A DNA stretch of 64,000 nucleotides from Pogostemon cablin (taxonomy: Eukaryota; Streptophyta; Magnoliopsida; Lamiales; Lamiaceae). The DNA lies in assembly GCA_023678885.1 (NCBI GenBank), contig CM042958.1, positions 8,798,852-8,862,851 on the forward strand, given 5' to 3'. The notes under the pieces were generated by a model, which did not search any database, was not told where the DNA came from, and saw only the letters and a program-made list of their open reading frames with translations. Shown here piece after piece: positions 23,379 through 36,774 of the stretch. How positions within the stretch are numbered: the first letter of the stretch is position 1; the number at the start of each line of letters is the position of its first letter. The position numbers and the translations under genes were made by a program.

Positions 23379-24402
23379 GTATATACATATCATGTGGTTA
23401 ATTGATTAACGAGTTATTAAAAAGGTAATGAATTAGCTGTAGAAATATAAAATTTTAATCATTTTCAAATAATGGTTACAAAGTAATTCTAAAGTTTAAA
23501 TTTTACTTATTATTATTTTAAATATCCAAATTAATAATATATACTTAACCATATAGAATTCAAGTTTTCCATTCCAACATGATTGCAAGCTTCACATCTT
23601 GAACTTAATAAAATAAAAATTAATTAAATAATGATCTATTGATACTTTTATTTTAAAAATATAATTTATACCCAAAATATGTAATCATATTTTATGTTTC
23701 ATTTATTATTAAAAACTACATATATTATTCTCAGTAAGTCAAAATTAAATATAAAAATAACAATAATTCTTAAAATTAGTGACACATAGTCGTAAAACTT
23801 TACTGTGATAGACTGAGGAATATTATTTTAATATGATATAACAATTAGCATTTTCTTCCATGTTTTATGAAAAATATATCATCCACTCAAATGTGAAACC
23901 TCATATTATAAGTAAAATTAAAATAGGCATCACACCTAGAGTTTTTTAAAAAGTTAAGGTCTAGCTATAAGATCAGCCAATTAACCATAAAAGAAATAGG
24001 GTTAAGGCCGTATTTTTCCAACTTATTTAAAATTAAACCTTTTTTTTCTTTTTCTTTTTTCTTTTTTCTTTTTTCTTTTCTTTTTATCCTGTTGGCTAAT
24101 CGAGCTTGGATGTTGGACTGAATTATTTTAATTTTTTTTTTACTTTTATTAATTTTTTACATATTTCGGTGTTCTAATTACGTCGCTATCACACCTCATT
24201 CCTTTCCCCTTCTCTCTTACTTCACTTTCTTCCTCCCATGCTATACAAAAATAGTTGTTATAATAATCATCATAAATTTCCTTATATCTTATCTTATCCA
24301 TCTCAATCTATACAAAATTAATTATAATTTATAAATAAAATATAAATAAATTAATTTTTAATTATCACAAATTCTATAAAAATGATACTAGTACTTTCTA
24401 AA
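23379..24402. other. AT-rich intergenic DNA with a CTTTTTT-rich tract
   Basis: No gene. A pyrimidine tract of repeated CTTTTTT units covers about 24037-24085. Confidence 0.6.
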
Positions 24403-24584
24403 TACTTCATCTATCCCGAATATGTGTTACATTTTACTAAAAAGAATGTCTCATAAATAATATTACATTTCCTTTTTTCTTTTGGTAGAAGAAGCTCACA
24501 CAAAATATTTAAATGTTAATATGGGCTCAATTACTCACTATTCATTACTATATTATTTTTCTCACCTCACAACATATTAAAATA

Positions 24585-25654
24585 GGATAAAAGGTCAAGT
24601 TGGACCCTCATCTTATTGTACGGGATCAAATGGCCCTTTATCTAACTTTTTGTTCATCCAGCCCCTGATCAATTTTAATGGGATCAATTTAGCCCTTTTC
24701 AGAAAGAACTAAATATCAAATTAGTCATTTTATTTCTCTATCCTAATTAATTTGGGTTAAAACAGATTGAATCAAAATAGTCAGCCTAATCTGTACCACC
24801 ACGGTGACAGTTACCGACAACACAAATTCAATTCTTCTGACTCAATTGTCCGTGGACATAACTGGCGGCGAAGAAGTTGTTCGAGTCAATGGTGGAAGCA
24901 ATAATTGCAGCACTCCGTGAGACTACAGATCACATGAAAGAACCTCCAAATATTTTCTCCAAGATGCTGCAGATCTATCCCATAATGTGAAGTTTCTAGC
25001 GGTGCCACCGTGCTACTCCGCGGCAGCGTCGATGAAGTTGAAAAGCAATCGTATGACGGTGGAGAGCCGTGGCCTCCCGATCTCGTCGCCGCAAACTACG
25101 GGCATCTAATAGAGGTTTGAATTTCAATTTCTTGAATCAATCGATTAGATCAGCAATCACATAATTACATTAATTATGACCACACAATAGCGTAGAGAAT
25201 GGCAGCTGCGGGAAGCGGAGATGGTGGCGACTGCACGGCGAAGGAGGGTCGGGGGTTCTGGGCTTGGGGAGATTCCCGAGGAGAGGATTTGAGTGCAGCG
25301 AGTGTTGGAGGATTTGGGCCATCGACGTGGGATTTGGATGGGATGTTTTGGGGTAGGGTGCTTGAATTTACAGCTCTTAGCCACCGGCGATTTAGAAGAA
25401 AGACAATCAGACTGTGAAATTACAATTATTACTTTTCTTTACCTAATATTATTTGGGTAAATCACGTGTATTAACCCAAATTATGTAGGAGAGATAAAAT
25501 AACTATTTGATATTTAGTTTTTTATGAAAATGGCTAAATTGATCCTATTAAATTTGATTAAGATTGATTAAGAGGCTGGATGAACAAAAAGTTAGATAAA
25601 GGGCCAATTTGGTCCCATACAATAAGATGAGGGTCCAATTTGACCTTTTGCCTC
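24585..25654. mobile_element. Mutator-like element with GC-rich insert, nested in a MITE
   Basis: 1070 bp, terminal inverted repeats of about 115 bp (left GGATAAAAGGTCAAGTTGG..., right end its complement with a few changes) and a perfect 9-bp target duplication ATTAAAATA (24576-24584 and 25655-25663). The interior at about 24790-25410 is much richer in G and C than the surroundings and contains short open frames, e.g. 25199-25417 (+, 72 residues, Gly-rich). I do not recognise the source gene. It is probably a second Pack-MULE. Confidence 0.82.
24790..25417. pseudogene. GC-rich, gene-like insert of unknown origin in the second Mutator-like element
   Basis: Two gene-like pieces are separated by about 90 bp of AT-rich DNA, which could be an intron. 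The first (about 25000-25110) reads VLLRGSVDEVEKQSYDGGEP in one frame; the second (25199-25417) is open on both strands. Neither matches a family I can name, so no function is given. Confidence 0.4.
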
Positions 25655-25721
25655 ATTAAAATAATTTTCTTTAATTTTTGTATAAACAGTAAATATAACA
25701 ATAAAGATGGAACGGAGAGTA

Positions 25722-27127
25722 ATTAATTAAGGATTATTTTAGGCACAATGGTCCATCTCGGTGTTTTTTAATAAATTTTGGATGGTAGTTTTTTTTTTTA
25801 TTTACTTCAGAAGTAATATATGAATTAATCTTATTAAAAGCTATATAAAATCTAAATGAATTAATGAATCCTTAATCACATTTATTATAATTAGGCTCTT
25901 GAAAAAAAAAATTGTGTTTCACACCCACACGTACAGACGTGTATAATATCTATCGGTTAGTCATGCATGCTCAAAGGATAAATGAATTGTGGTGTGGTAT
26001 GAAGAAGTTGGTATAAAATTATAATTTAGATAATTGATCGTAAAACTTGCATTTTCTTTTTCTCTAAAAATCTTAATTTTCAAAAACAATATTGTAGTAA
26101 TATTTATTTTTTGGGATTACTTAGGTAACTCAGGTCACCTATTATCCAAATTTTACCGGTTATCATCGGTTTCCTTTGAATTTTAATTATTGCCACATCA
26201 CTTATTTAATTATTTCTTATTCAATATTCTAGGGTATTACTTGCGTAGCCCAGGTTATTACTGGTAGCTAATTTCATGACGCATCATACACGTCCTTTTA
26301 AGCCTTGACTAATTTGCGATCAGATTTTCATGCTGATTCTAATTATCCCTTCAATATATATTCATATTTTTTTATCACGAATATTATTAAGATTTTTTTA
26401 ATATTTTAAAACTTTTTAATATTTGAGTATTTCATGTGATAAATAAAACATTTCCTTATATTTTATTCTCATGATCACTTCTTTTAGGGCATACTTGTGT
26501 GATTTCTATTTTAAGTTTATGTAATTTTATGTAATTAGTTATTAATTTTTATTAAATACTGTATAATTATATTTTTTTTAAATATTATTACTTTTTATTT
26601 ATATTAAAATTTTTTATTAAATAATTCACTACATCATTATCAATTTTCTTTCAATTGAGTGTTACTAGGGTGCAAATGATGCACTTGTAAAAGTAAATTA
26701 TTAAAGTTGAGATACTCTATTATGAGACGGGTTGATTCATCACTAAAGTATGTTTATTGTATAAATAAAATAAGTTTGTTTGTAGTTAAAACATGTTAAT
26801 AATAAATTGTATTATAACACGCTAAAATCATACTTTAATGTATAATCAAACATACTTTAACAACCATTAAATATATTTTATCTAAATAATAGACATACTT
26901 TAATACGTCTCACAACCCGTCTCACAAGAGAATTTGGCATTAAAGTTTATAATTAATAATTAATTTTCACCCTTAAATTTTAATTAATAATTAACTTTAT
27001 AAATTATATAATTATTATTATACCCTAAATTAAATCATTATACCTTAGAATGCACTCTAAGTGTACCCAAAATTACCCTAAGTTTATTACATGGATATTA
27101 ATATTTACTATATATTTTACTTTTGTT

Positions 27128-27163
<36 letters not shown>

Positions 27164-28895
27164 CGCATAAATTTTATTGAATGAATATAATTTTTTGGAT
27201 CAAATATCACTTTGTATTATATATATTTTATTATTTGTGTATCATGAAATTTAGTTCACGAAATAATTTTACATAAGACTTACTCAAATTTAAATTATTT
27301 TTTATTAAAACAATTAACCAAAAATTAAAATAAATAATTAATTATAAAGTTAATAAAAAGGTTGCATGGAGAGAGGCTACCGCATGTTTGGGTTGTCCTG
27401 CGGATACTTAATTAATTCATCCAACGGTTAATTAAGTTTTGCTATATCCAACTATTATTATTGCATGAGGTTATACCTGGTTATGTAAGAATTGTCTTAT
27501 TTTTTACTATTTGTTAAAAATCCAAAACTATGTCGTACGTGTCGAATAAAAAGTTGTGCTTTTGTGGTCAGTTTATAATTATGAGACATTTTATAAACTT
27601 TTTATCATTTTTTATATATTATAAATTATTCATAATTTTTTTTTCATCAAAGACAAGTTTCCGGTTAGAGTTTAAGAAAAAAAATTACTTTTTGCTTTAT
27701 TTTAGGGATAGTTTAGTAATTTTAGGTAATAAAAAAATATAAAGTAAGTTATGTGAGTTGTAAAGTGTGTTGTGAGGTTATTAATTTGTGTATATTTTCT
27801 TATTTGGGAGTGTAAACTTATTTAAAGGACAAATAAAAATAGAAAGTACGAATTTATTTATGGGACAAATAGAGTATTATATTTTTTATTAAAATATTAT
27901 TATCGCATATTATGTGTGTAAGTGTTTGCCTAACTTAAAATATTCACGATTGATTAATTAATGTGATAAAAATAAAGAAACATATGATGGAGTAGTATTA
28001 TATTATATTATATTATATTCTATTCCTCCACTTTTGCACATCGACTTACCTCGAACGCTTTATTTTTTTACTAATAAGATCGTGCCACGTGTCTTTCCGC
28101 ATTTAGATGGGTTTTAGAAACAAAATGTATAATCCAACTTTATTGAACACTCGCCTATATAAATAAATAAATTAATTAAAAAAATAATTGAACTCTCATT
28201 ACGACCCATATGCTAAAAACAGTGGGAGTTTGAGGAGAGATGAATTAGAGGTAATGTTAGTATTAGTCATTTACTTTGAAATATTCTTAGTTAATTAAAT
28301 AAAAATTCAATCTGAAGACACTTATTGTGAAAACATGCGGGAATGAATACACCAGAAGATATTATAATGGATAAAAAAAAAATTAATACCATGACTTAAA
28401 TAATGTAAATAGCTTGAGTTGACCCACGAAATTGCTACGTAAAGTTGAAAGATAATGTAGGGTTCTTGAACAGAGAAAATATATATCATTACAGTCACAA
28501 TTAGTATTTCATTATTTATTTTCATTATTTCAGTCTTTTTTATTTTTTTATTTTGATAGATATATCTCAATTTTAATCCTCTTTGTAAACTTTGGACATT
28601 TTTACGAGTCAAGTGAAGTGGATCCGATCAAATTTTAAATTAATATTCATGAATAAATTGTATTTATAAAAAAAATAATTACCTAATTACATTGTATTTG
28701 AACTTATCAATTTAGAGGATACCCTAAAATTACCCATTTTTATAATTAAAAAAATTAGTAGAAGATTGCACACTCCAAAAATTTTGAAATATCCGTTCAT
28801 AATTTAATTTTAATTCAAATTAATTGATAAAGTAGATAATGAATTAGGGGTTGAAGAATATGAGTTCAGTCTGACCTACGACACCTTTTGTCATA
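25722..28895. other. AT-rich gene-free DNA
   Basis: No gene. Seen: a possible MITE at about 26708-26935 whose ends both read like TGAGACGGGTTG inward; an (AAT)n run at 27130-27160; a CACGTG core at about 28086-28091 with no gene after it. Confidence 0.5.
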
Positions 28896-29091
28896 TACTC
28901 CCTCCGTCTCGTTTCAATATTTACGTTTCTATTTTGCGCGTCTCATTTCAAAATAATATATCATCCAATACTGATACATCTACCCATTTTACATTAAATA
29001 TTATATTTTTCCACTCACTATCTATTAAAATATTATACTCCTTAATCAACGTGCAAAAAGCAAACGTAAACATTAAAACGAGACGGAGAGA

Positions 29092-29094
<3 letters not shown>
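28896..29094. mobile_element. Stowaway-type MITE
   Basis: Starts TA-CTCCCTCCGTCTCG and ends GAGACGGAGAGAGTA. It is followed at once by a TA microsatellite, perhaps because its TA target lay in one. Confidence 0.78.

Positions 29095-29181
<87 letters not shown>
29094..29181. repeat. (TA)n microsatellite
   Basis: About 43 TA units. The YIYIY reading frame here is an artefact. Confidence 0.95.
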
Positions 29182-29184
<3 letters not shown>

Positions 29185-29631
29185 CCTTTGGTACTAATTT
29201 GGGAGGTTAAAATTATTTTCGGTCTACCCCACGTTTCCAACTAGAGCTTTATGAACTCTGTACGTGTATAGATTGGAAACCTACAAACTTTTTTACCAAC
29301 ATTATTAAATTCACGTTGGTAATAATCAATAGTTACCGATAAAAATTACTATTTTTCTTCTAACAACAAATGTCTACGTATTTATAGTGGTAAAAATAAT
29401 AATATTTATTGTTATTTATCAATATAATTATTATATAAACTACTAAAGAATTAATAAAAAAAAATTACTGGAATTGAATTTTAATTAGAAAAAAATTACC
29501 AACCGACATTTTACCAAAAAAATTTTTTTTTTGAGAAAAAAATTAATTGAGTGATAAATTTTATTGTTAATCTGTTGGTAAACAAATTTAATAATAAAAT
29601 TAAAATTTTTACTAATAGAATATTTAGTTGG

Positions 29632-29690
<59 letters not shown>

Positions 29691-30377
29691 TATATATATA
29701 AAATTTAAATTTAAATTTAATTGAGTGGCAATGAATTCCACAAATTTAAGAAGGTTAAAGATACAGTTGAATTTGTGCCAAAATTTATCATGCACTCAAT
29801 ATACTTATAAATAAATCATTTAAATAATTTATATATATTTATACATGATATATAATGATAAGTTTAGAACATATACTTAATTTATTATAACATTTAAAGT
29901 CTACCTTTGAATTTAGTATTAACCCTTCAAAGTGTACGGTGTTTTAAAATGGAAATCTTAAATCTAGCTATATATATTCGTACGTACATCCAGTACATAA
30001 CAATAATTAATTACTCTTATTTTTTTCAATTCATTATTTCTTGAATATATACAATGATTTTATTTACATTTCTATTCATATTTTGTTTTCAATGGTGTGG
30101 GTGCCCATTAAGGACTCATTTTGGTACGAATAGAATCATAGATCTTTAATTCAATTTAACCAATGAAAATAGAAGGAAGATATGAGTACACGTTATTCCA
30201 AACGTATGGGACTCATTACACCTAAACGCCAAAAGATGAGAAAAATATACCATGGCCATAGGTAATGCTATTGTACGATCAATTATTTGGAATTTAATTT
30301 TTACTCTTATGTCAATTCTTGGAGGTATAATACATGTCTTTTTATTGTATATTTAAAAATTGCATACATGTACTCTC

Positions 30378-30434
<57 letters not shown>

Positions 30435-31210
30435 ATAATATCATTTCATGTTGAGATAATTTTACGTTGTCGTAATTAGTTATTACTTTTTATTAAAAAA
30501 ATTATCACTTATTTTATAGGATAATTCGTTTCACAAAATTCATTTCGTTTGACAATCACAATTTGTTGTCTATGTATATATGTATATGACTCAATAATCT
30601 AGTTGCACGTAATATAGATTGAAATTATATCATATAATTGATTATCTTATTAAATCTTTATGATAGTTGATGGTAATTCAAGAAGTACTTTTGACACATA
30701 TTATTGGGTCTGGATTTTCTGTGCTACTATGTGTCATATCTCTTGTGACACTCCATTAGATGATTGACACATAAGAAAAAGAAGAACAACTATACCCTAA
30801 GTCCATGCCTAACCCATCCCACCACGTGTCATTCTCTAAGGACATATTACAAGAAATATCACATCAAAGTGTCACAAGACATCCCCTACTCATATTATGA
30901 ACTTAAAATGTGAAACATTAAATGATTTAACTAAACCTCTATACATATATGGGTTTAAAACCAAAAAGGTCTCATACCTTTTTTACTTTTTTGGAAATAG
31001 TCCCAAAAAACTTAATTTCTCCGAATTAGTCCCACAGCATTCAAAATCTCACCGAAATGGTCCTTTTTACACAAAATTGTCCAAATAGGCTAATGCCAAA
31101 CCAAGTTTTAACAACACTTTCTCAGCACCACCCCTTTTACAACACAACTCATGTATCTTATATTAAACTCATTTTATACTCAATTTTCATCGTGTTCATA
31201 TGCTTCAAAA
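29182..31210. other. AT-rich DNA with further TA microsatellites, left of the viral insertion
   Basis: No gene. TA runs at 29634-29700 and 30380-30431. About 30950-31090 is made of repeated phrases such as GGTCTCATACC, TTAGTCCCACA and AATGGTCC, which resemble, on the opposite strand, the DNA at 39010-39180 on the far side of the viral insertion. Confidence 0.55.
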
Positions 31211-31223
31211 TGGTATCAGAGCC
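31211..31223 (+). promoter_or_regulatory. Viral tRNA-Met primer-binding site
   Basis: TGGTATCAGAGCC, 77 bp before the first viral ORF's likely ATG at 31300. In circular caulimovirids this marks the start of the numbered genome. Confidence 0.88.
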
Positions 31224-31299
31224 TTAGGTTTATTTATTTATGAATGAAAAAATTATTATAAACTTATATCACTTAACGAGAGGAGAGTTTCAAAGAGAT

Positions 31300-32105
31300 A
31301 TGGATCCAAATGAAAGTTCGACATCCGAGAGTGACAAGACTATCAACCCTGTTCCAAGTTGGAGCAACAGGGACTTCTGGCCTGTCAACTACGACGAGAC
31401 AAACAATTCTATACAACAATATTATTGTGTGTTGTATAGACAATACACAGAGAAAGAATACGAGAACACCGATCGATTTTGGGATAACCTCGATCGAAGG
31501 TGTAAATTGGTGGAAGCCCTTGCTAACCACACCAAAGAGGAATCTCTAGAGGAACTACGCCAGATGCAGATAAGGTACTCGAAAGAAGTACCAAGAAACA
31601 TCGTGGAAATCCAAAGTTTCACCGAGATCCATGGACGAATTCCCAAACAAGAGCAATGGAGGAGACGACCAAACCAAAGTCCAAGAGAGATCTGCAAGCC
31701 CTATCACTTCTCACACTGGACGGAATGATAGAGTGGAAGGAGATCGAGGCAGATAACTCTAAGATGAACCAAGATCTTAGAGAATTACAGAACACATTGA
31801 GATTCTTTGGAGAATATTGCCAAAGCATGTCCAAGACAATGTTCGAGATCAGCCTTAAGATGGAGAAATTATAGAACAAGCAACTCGACCTCATCATAAA
31901 GTTGACAGAACAAGTAAAATTCCTGGAAACTAAGGTGACAGGAAGGAGGTCAGGAGGAAGGTTACCACTAACCTTCGGAACAGAACCTCTTTTACACCAA
32001 AAGGGGAAAACTACAGAGGTCATCAGGCCAAAGTCGGAAAGCGAGAAGATGATTACTATCATTCGAGGAGAATCCACATCCTCAGATGGCAAGAGCAAAT
32101 CTTGA
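31300..32105 (+). pseudogene. Endogenous viral ORF: coiled-coil protein, broken
   Basis: Two overlapping frames: 31300-31728 (acidic N-terminal part after an in-frame ATG at 31240 or 31300) and 31656-32105, the latter with an in-frame TAG at 31872-31874. The second part has long charged, heptad-like stretches. A frameshift between about 31656 and 31728 separates the halves. I do not recognise a specific domain; its place next to the capsid region suggests a virion-associated protein or the N-terminal part of a capsid polyprotein. Confidence 0.6.
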
Positions 32106-32107
32106 AG

Positions 32108-33388
32108 ATCTACAAGATCTATATGAGTCCTTCCAAGGGCTATCAATTGTAGATCTAAAGATGAATGTTGGAGAGACATCAAGTTCTCAACAACAGTCCC
32201 AGGCCCATCAAACCCAATAGGATCGGAGCCAAGATGAAGGAACCTCTGGATCACACGGAGTCCATGGGGCAAGACAAGAAGATACATTCCAACAACCAGG
32301 AAACTTCAAAATAAAGGCCATAGGAATGTCAACAGGAGCAAGCCGAGTTCGATATCTAATGTACACAATACCCCATATGGCCGATCTCACCTTGAACCAA
32401 TAAATCCATACGGGTTGATCTTAAACCTCGACACTCTAGACTTCAAGAATAGAGAAGCCTTGATCGATGAATGGACAAATGCCATGAAGATCGCAGGTGG
32501 CGCATTGGAGCTGGACAAAGAAGGATTCATAAGATTCCTTACTATGAGCTGGAAGGATTAGTAAAATGCGTCTGGGAGGAGCTCTCAGACGAAGTAAAAA
32601 AAGAGGCTATGGAAGGTGAAGATCTAGGCAATATTATCGATCGAATGGCCAAGATCTTCAAGATCCATTTCATCAGAGTAGGGTACTTCGAAGGAATGGA
32701 AGAAGAAAAGAAGAAGAAGTATAGGAATGCTCTATACAGCTTAGAACTACTTGACATTTTTCACATAGATGAGTACATCAAACTCTTCACAGAGTATAGA
32801 TGGAAATCAAAAGTCAAAGAGGAAGAAGTATTCCACATATTCTTTGCCAAGATCCCAAGCCCATGGAGAGAAATGCTGATCAAAGAGTATGAACCATGTG
32901 AGCTGGATTCGATAGCAAGGAGAATGTCTTTCCTCAAAGCCAAGATTGCAGAGTGGTGTCATCAAACGGCGCTACATAAGAACTACAAGAGATTAAGGGG
33001 AATCAACAAGACAGCCCCCTTATGTTGCGAAAGCAATGATCTTCCAACTATCATTGGAAGAAACCTAAAGAAGCAGAAAATGATGAAGAAGAATCATCCT
33101 TACAGTCAAAGGAGCGGAGGATGGAGATCCAGAAGACCAAGATCATTTTGGTCTAAACAGAAGGCCCGAAGCTATAAATCAGGGCAAAGATCTGGACCAT
33201 CAAGATGGAGTTCAAGAAGCCAAGCCTCATCCTCAGGGTCAAACCAGAGGAGCACAGGAAGAACTCCCACAAGAAAGACATTCCGAAGAGCAGCCACACG
33301 AGTCAATGAAAGATTCAAGGATTGCAACTGCTACACGTGTGGAGCCAGAGGGCATATCTCACCAGATTGCCTAGAAAACCAAAAGTGA
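32108..33388 (+). pseudogene. Endogenous viral capsid protein with CCHC zinc knuckle, broken
   Basis: The longest open piece is 32471-33388 (305 codons, but the true start lies upstream in another frame, with a frameshift near 32540-32560 and stops near 32218 and 32400). It has an acidic and helical middle, a Lys/Arg/Ser-rich C-terminal part, and a CX2CX4HX4C zinc knuckle at 33329-33370. That arrangement is typical of caulimovirid coat proteins, where the knuckle binds the pregenomic RNA. Confidence 0.75.
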
Positions 33389-33652
33389 GGAGTACGGCAG
33401 TTCGAGACAACTCTAGAAATGGAGAAGACTGTTTACTTCCAAGATCTAGTACATGTATATCAGTTCGAAGATATACCCTCGGATGAGAGCATCTATATAG
33501 AAGAATTCTTTAGCCAAGATGAATCTTCCGAAGATAAGTCGGAGTGAAGAAGAAATCTTCAGGAAAGAGATGCAAGAAGATATGTCTGGATTCTTTTCCC
33601 AGACATCTATTTCTCATAAAACCCTTATGAGAATCATGAAGGAGGATCCACT
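33389..33652 (+). other. Short stretch between viral capsid and movement ORFs
   Basis: Acidic, frame-broken coding-like sequence; probably the end of the capsid ORF or the beginning of the movement ORF. Confidence 0.4.
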
Positions 33653-34659
33653 GTGGGAAAATTAGAAAAATTCTTTCCAAGTTTCAATAAGAGGAAACAC
33701 AACATCATATACAAAGTGACCGAAGGGGAGATTGCCATCCCAATGGAGCTCACAGGAAATATGATGGAAATGCAACTGGTTCCTTATGAAGAAATCAAGA
33801 AGGAACTAAGTAAACTACCGGAGAGGATGTCCAAGACTATGTCTTGGGTCCATATCGGAGCTATTCGGATTCTCATCAAAGCTACATTCAAAGAAGGAAT
33901 CAATACTCCAATCATATTGCTGTCTTTAATAAGAGAATCAAGAGCACAAGAGAAGCATGCCTAGGACGACTCTCGGGAAATCTGTACGCAGAAAAAGTAG
34001 AATCCTACATTTATCCAAGGATCGCGTACAATCTGGCAGACCGAGATTTCAACAGGGCACTTACCCTTCATCAAGTTTTCAAAAATAAAGACTTGATGAA
34101 GGAAGGGAACATGCCTTACTCTATCACATACAGTATCTCGTATGCCCTCTCCAACACTCATTATTCGGATCTATTCCAAATGAAGGAGTATATTGAGATA
34201 CCTGAAGTGTTTGAGAAAGTTGCATGTGCAACTAGGCCAGAAATAATGGAGCTACAGCCAATTCACGATATGGATTTGCGAATCAGAGATAAGCTGGTCT
34301 GGAGTAGACAAAACCGCCTCAGATTCGAACAAATGAGGATTTCTTTCCAAAAAGATAGAATGACCAGTGAAAAATGGGGAAAGAAACCAATCGTAGAGGT
34401 GATCCAGGAACCGGAAAAGTTCACAACTAAAGGTGAACTAAAATGCCCAGAAGGATGTTATCTCCAACAATCAACAACTGGGAGATACCAAGGAGAACTC
34501 AAACTCGGCGATCTAGAACTGATAATCGAAGAAGTGGCAGGAAGATTCCCAGAACAACTAGTATTGAGATTAGAGTTTCTCGAGGTCCATAAACCTTGGG
34601 AAAGGCTACAAGATGGAATGGAGTTTACGGTCAAGGGAAAAAGATACAAAGTCTACTAG
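33653..34659 (+). pseudogene. Endogenous viral movement protein, one frameshift
   Basis: Open pieces 33653-33964 and 33844-34659 overlap in different frames; the change of frame lies near 33910-33930. The pattern (a hydrophobic core strand with a conserved Gly, then regularly spaced Tyr/Pro and Asn residues) is that of the caulimovirid 30K-superfamily movement protein, which opens plasmodesmata for cell-to-cell spread. The C-terminal part after about 34240 is more variable. It ends at TAG 34657-34659, 33 bp before the pol ATG. Confidence 0.78.
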
Positions 34660-34692
34660 TAGAGGCTCAGGGTTTTAAGCTCTGATCCACCC

Positions 34693-36740
34693 ATGGCCAC
34701 AAGTCCATTTTCTATATATATCACCGTAGGGATGATATATAAGGAGCATCGTGTAGAATACTTTGCGGCGTACATTGATTCAGGAGCCGATATCTGCACA
34801 GCAAAGGAATGAGTCTTCCCGGAAGGCTCAGATGAAGAACTGCCAACAGTTCTAGGAAAAGATTTCTCTCAAAGGGTGCTAATCCTTAACAGAGGAATCA
34901 AGCAGACGGAAATCATGATCGGAGGAGCAGATCGTACCCTGTGGTACAAGGTGAAAACTCCACCGATATATTTTCACGACACTGGAACAAATATTCTGTT
35001 AGGAAATAATTTCCTACAGATATTCAAGCGTTTTACCCAAGAAAATGCAACAAGGAGGCTTATTTTCACAACCCTTTGTGAACATAAGATCATTGCACCA
35101 AGACTGCGTAATGCATTTCAAAGAAAAATGCTAATCAAATTTCGCAGCAAGCGTGGTGATGAAGAAAAACTGAGCCATCCAAAGATGAATGATCGAATGA
35201 AATATGGCGAAGCGGTCCTTCAGATGAGAACCGAGACTAAAGGAGGATGGAAGATGAAAAAATTAAAGGAAAATACAATCCATCTTCTCAAAGCAAGCTT
35301 GGGAGAAAGTATACAGAGAGACGTCACAATCGAAGAACAAATATCTTTGGAAGACGTCAAGAAGAAAATACAGAGAAACTTCAATGAGGATCCTCTAGCC
35401 TGGTGGGATGAAAACGAGCTCAAAGCTTTACTCAAAGTAAAAGAAGGAAATGAGCATAAGTTCAAGAGATACAAGCCTATCCTGATGAACCAAGAGGATC
35501 GAAAGGATATGCAACAAATACTTAAGGAACATCTTGACCTTAAGTTAATATCACCAGGAGTATCTCCATACATCAGTCCAGGATTTCTAGTTCGAAATCA
35601 TGGAGAAGCCAATCGGGAAAAACCGAGACTTGTGATCAATTACAAAGGGATCAACAACATCTTGGACTTCGATGGATACTATATACCAAGTAGGGAACAC
35701 TTGGTCAACTGTATCAAGAATGTCAAGGTATTCTCAAAGTTTGATTGAAAATCTGGATTCTACCAGATTATGATGAAAGAAGGAAGCAAGAAGTTCACAG
35801 TCTTCTCCACATCACAAGGCCATTATATCTGGAATGTCATGTCTATGGGCTTGACAAACACACCCCAGATATACCAAAAGAAGATGGATCAAAGATTATT
35901 TCTCATTTATGTTCGTTTATGTGGATGACATCCTCATAGTCTCAAAAAACATGAAGGAACATTTGGCGCATTTGGAGATATTTTCAGAAGTGTGCCACAA
36001 AGAAGGATTGGTGCTTTCTGAAAAGAAAGAAGTTATTGCAACAAGACAGATCGAGTTTCTTGGAGTTGAGATCGATGAATCCGGAATCATTCTACAACCA
36101 CACATTGTAGAAAAAGTTCAAGGATTTCCTGAAGATTTCAAGGACAAAAAGTAACTCTAAAGCTTTTTAGTAGTTGTTAACTTTGCTGGAATGTTCATAA
36201 AAAATCTGGCATAATACAGGAAGGTGTTCAGTCCTCTGTTGAAAAAAGATGCTGAATTCAAATGAGAGGAATCACACCGAGAAATGGTTAAACAACTAAA
36301 GGAGATTTGCAAAAAGCTCCCCAAGTTAGCTATACCAAATGACGAGGATGAATTGGTACTCTACATTGATGCCAGTGACCATTGGTGGGCAGCGGTGCTT
36401 ACAAAGTCCACAATAGAAGAAGAAATGTCATGCAGATACTGTAGCGGACTCTTTACGAAGAACGAAGCAAATAGATGGCACATCAATGAAAAGGATTTTT
36501 TTGCAATTCGAAATGAATTCAAGAAATAGTCGCTATTTCTTCTCGCAAAGAAATTCATCCTTAAAATTGATAACACAAGCGTCAAAGCCTTTTTAAAAAA
36601 TAAAATTGAATCTAAACCAGAAAATGCTAGACTTTTAAGATGGTAAGCAGAATGCCAATATTATGATTTTAATATTGTCATTATTAAATCTGTTGATAAT
36701 GTTTTGGCAGATTTCCTGACAAGAGATGAAATGAGCTGAA
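34693..36740 (+). pseudogene. Endogenous viral polyprotein: aspartic protease, reverse transcriptase, RNase H; broken
   Basis: From an ATG at 34693 the frame holds a retropepsin-type DSGA site (34777-34788), then RT. Lesions seen: in-frame TGA at 34810-34812 and 35746-35748, a frameshift near 35895-35910, and further stops between 36152 and 36529. The RT catalytic YVDD box is at 35918-35929. The RNase H region (about 36350-36730) starts with an Asp-containing strand and ends shortly before the TGA near 36738. No integrase follows, which separates this from LTR retrotransposons. The lesions inactivate the polyprotein. Confidence 0.85.
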
Positions 36741-36774
36741 ATATATTTCATTCTGACTGTATCAAGGTACCTCA

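Larger units (their letters stand above)
24403..25721. mobile_element. Stowaway-like MITE interrupted by a Mutator-like element
   Basis: The left part (24403-24584) starts TA-CTTCATCTATCCCG and the right part (25655-25721) ends GATGGAACGGAGAG-TA. They form one MITE when the inserted element at 24585-25654 is mentally removed. Confidence 0.65.

Noticed and set aside
29094..29181. Open reading frames with long YIYIYI runs here and at 29634-29700 and 48546-48618
   Set aside because: They are translations of (TA)n microsatellites and have no other coding signs.
31211..31223. tRNA-Met-like sequence here and at 1715 as tRNA genes
   Set aside because: Only the 13-base primer-binding complement is present, without cloverleaf or promoter boxes.
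31619..32287. A 222-codon ORF on the minus strand
   Set aside because: It lies opposite the viral coiled-coil and capsid ORFs and shows no recognisable domain; it is a shadow frame.
35220..35573. A 117-codon minus-strand ORF
   Set aside because: Shadow of the viral polyprotein on the plus strand.
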